Source: Deltaproteobacteria bacterium (GTDB taxonomy: Bacteria; Desulfobacterota; Desulfuromonadia; Geobacterales; Geobacteraceae). From it: 16,242 nucleotides of DNA. The position numbers and the translations under genes are program-made. How positions within the stretch are numbered: the stretch's first letter is position 1; each line of letters opens with the position of its first letter. The DNA lies in NCBI GenBank assembly GCA_021810985.1, contig JAJZQA010000013.1, positions 1-16,242 on the forward strand. The letters are read 5' to 3'. Shown here piece by piece: positions 15,753 to 16,242 of this stretch. A model generated the notes under the pieces. The model did no database searches and had not been told where the DNA came from. It saw nothing but the letters and a program-made list of their open reading frames with translations.

Positions 15753-16242
15753 ATGGTAAGAAAACCGCTGTATCTCGTTCCGGCCATTGTTTTTATGGTG
15801 TTTTTTGGTGTGCTGGTAATCCAGGCACCGGCAGCGCAGACAGTTCAGGACCGTACCGTGAGGACCATGAGCATCACCGGGGAAATAGCGACGGGATCTC
15901 ATGGGTACATTATCCGCGGCAAGACTCCCGCGGAAATATTCACGATACTCAATCCGGACCCAAAAATTCTGGACACTGTTGTGGGGAGCGGCAAGACGGT
16001 GAAGGTTGAGGTGCGGATCGTGTCAGGGGACAATGTTGAGATTCTGACGCTCGCCGGGGTGAAATACACCAACCAGCGGGATCGCAGCGTGAGAAAGCTG
16101 CTCATTACGGGAGAAATAGCTCAGGCAAGTTACGGCTACATTATCCGCGGCAAGGTTCCCTCCGCGATTTTCACGATCCTTAACCCTGATCCGAAGGTAC
16201 TGGACAGGTTCGTGAAAAACGGCAAAACGGTCAAAATCGAGG
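15753..16242 (+). CDS. Exported tandem-repeat protein of unknown function (3' part outside window)
   Basis: The frame opens at ATG 15753, with AGGAGG six bases before it, and runs 163 codons off the window. A signal peptide or anchor covers about residues 1-29 (KPLYLVPAIVFMVFFGVLVI, then QAPAAQ). The rest consists of repeats with a 77-residue (231-base) period. Repeat 1 starts at I41 (ITGEIATGSHGYIIRGK, IFTILNPDPKILD, GKTVKVE). Repeat 2 starts at I118 (ITGEIAQASYGYIIRGK, IFTILNPDPKVLD, GKTVKIE). By hand, 34 of 46 aligned residues match. Each unit ends with VEVRIVSGDNVEILTLAGVKY, which suggests a small beta domain. There are no Cys and almost no His or Met, so it is not an obvious metal binder. 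It follows cusA by 36 bases and is probably in the same operon. I do not recognise the family and assign no function. Confidence 0.85.
   Translation, partial: MVRKPLYLVPAIVFMVFFGVLVIQAPAAQTVQDRTVRTMSITGEIATGSHGYIIRGKTPAEIFTILNPDPKILDTVVGSGKTVKVEVRIVSGDNVEILTLAGVKYTNQRDRSVRKLLITGEIAQASYGYIIRGKVPSAIFTILNPDPKVLDRFVKNGKTVKIE

Noticed and set aside
15722..16009. A 95-codon plus-strand frame after cusA
   Set aside because: It is out of frame with the repeat protein starting at 15753, which has a strong ribosome binding site, a signal peptide and internal repeats.

Overview
The window looks like chromosomal DNA of a Gram-negative bacterium, probably a deltaproteobacterium of the Geobacter/Desulfuromonadales type. 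This is an inference from gene style: a periplasmic-sensing PAS protein, an OapA/M23 envelope protease, an HtpG with deltaproteobacterial flavour, and exported FKBP, multicopper oxidase and RND proteins. No rRNA, tRNA, transposase or phage gene is visible, and no taxon can be proved from the sequence alone.

Layout. 1-1670 (minus) is the 5' part of a large membrane sensor: extracytoplasmic solute-binding-like domain, second membrane segment, coiled coil, two PAS domains; its output domain lies outside the window. 1982-2341 (plus) is a small DUF2019-like helical protein, bracketed by two copies of a CCTGCCAGG/CCTGGCAGG palindrome. 2734-4041 (plus) is a membrane-anchored M23 metallopeptidase with an Asp where the last zinc-ligand His normally sits. 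It converges on htpG (4131-6077, minus) across a bidirectional terminator. htpG is divergent from 6278-7072 (plus), an AraC-type regulator whose receiver-like N-terminal domain has lost its phosphorylation residues. A gene-free stretch (7073-7417) holds a diverged interspersed repeat. It is followed by an exported FKBP-type prolyl isomerase (7418-8143).

The most interesting part is 8144-16242: a promoter/palindrome region, a secreted four-motif multicopper oxidase, a CusB-like adaptor carrying an N-terminal heavy-metal-binding domain plus a C-terminal YHS domain and a long disordered-looking tail, a CusA-type RND pump that keeps all three copper/silver methionines, and the start of an exported protein made of 77-residue tandem repeats that I do not recognise. 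cusB and cusA overlap by 8 bp and the repeat gene follows 36 bp after cusA with a strong ribosome binding site, so these are likely one transcription unit.

Working model (inference): the oxidase handles Cu(I) or another reduced substrate in the periplasm, CusBA exports Cu(I)/Ag(I), and the metal-binding domains on the adaptor receive or sense metal. No outer-membrane CusC/TolC-like channel and no CusF chaperone are seen in the window. The repeat protein sits where an accessory subunit would be expected, but its role is unknown.
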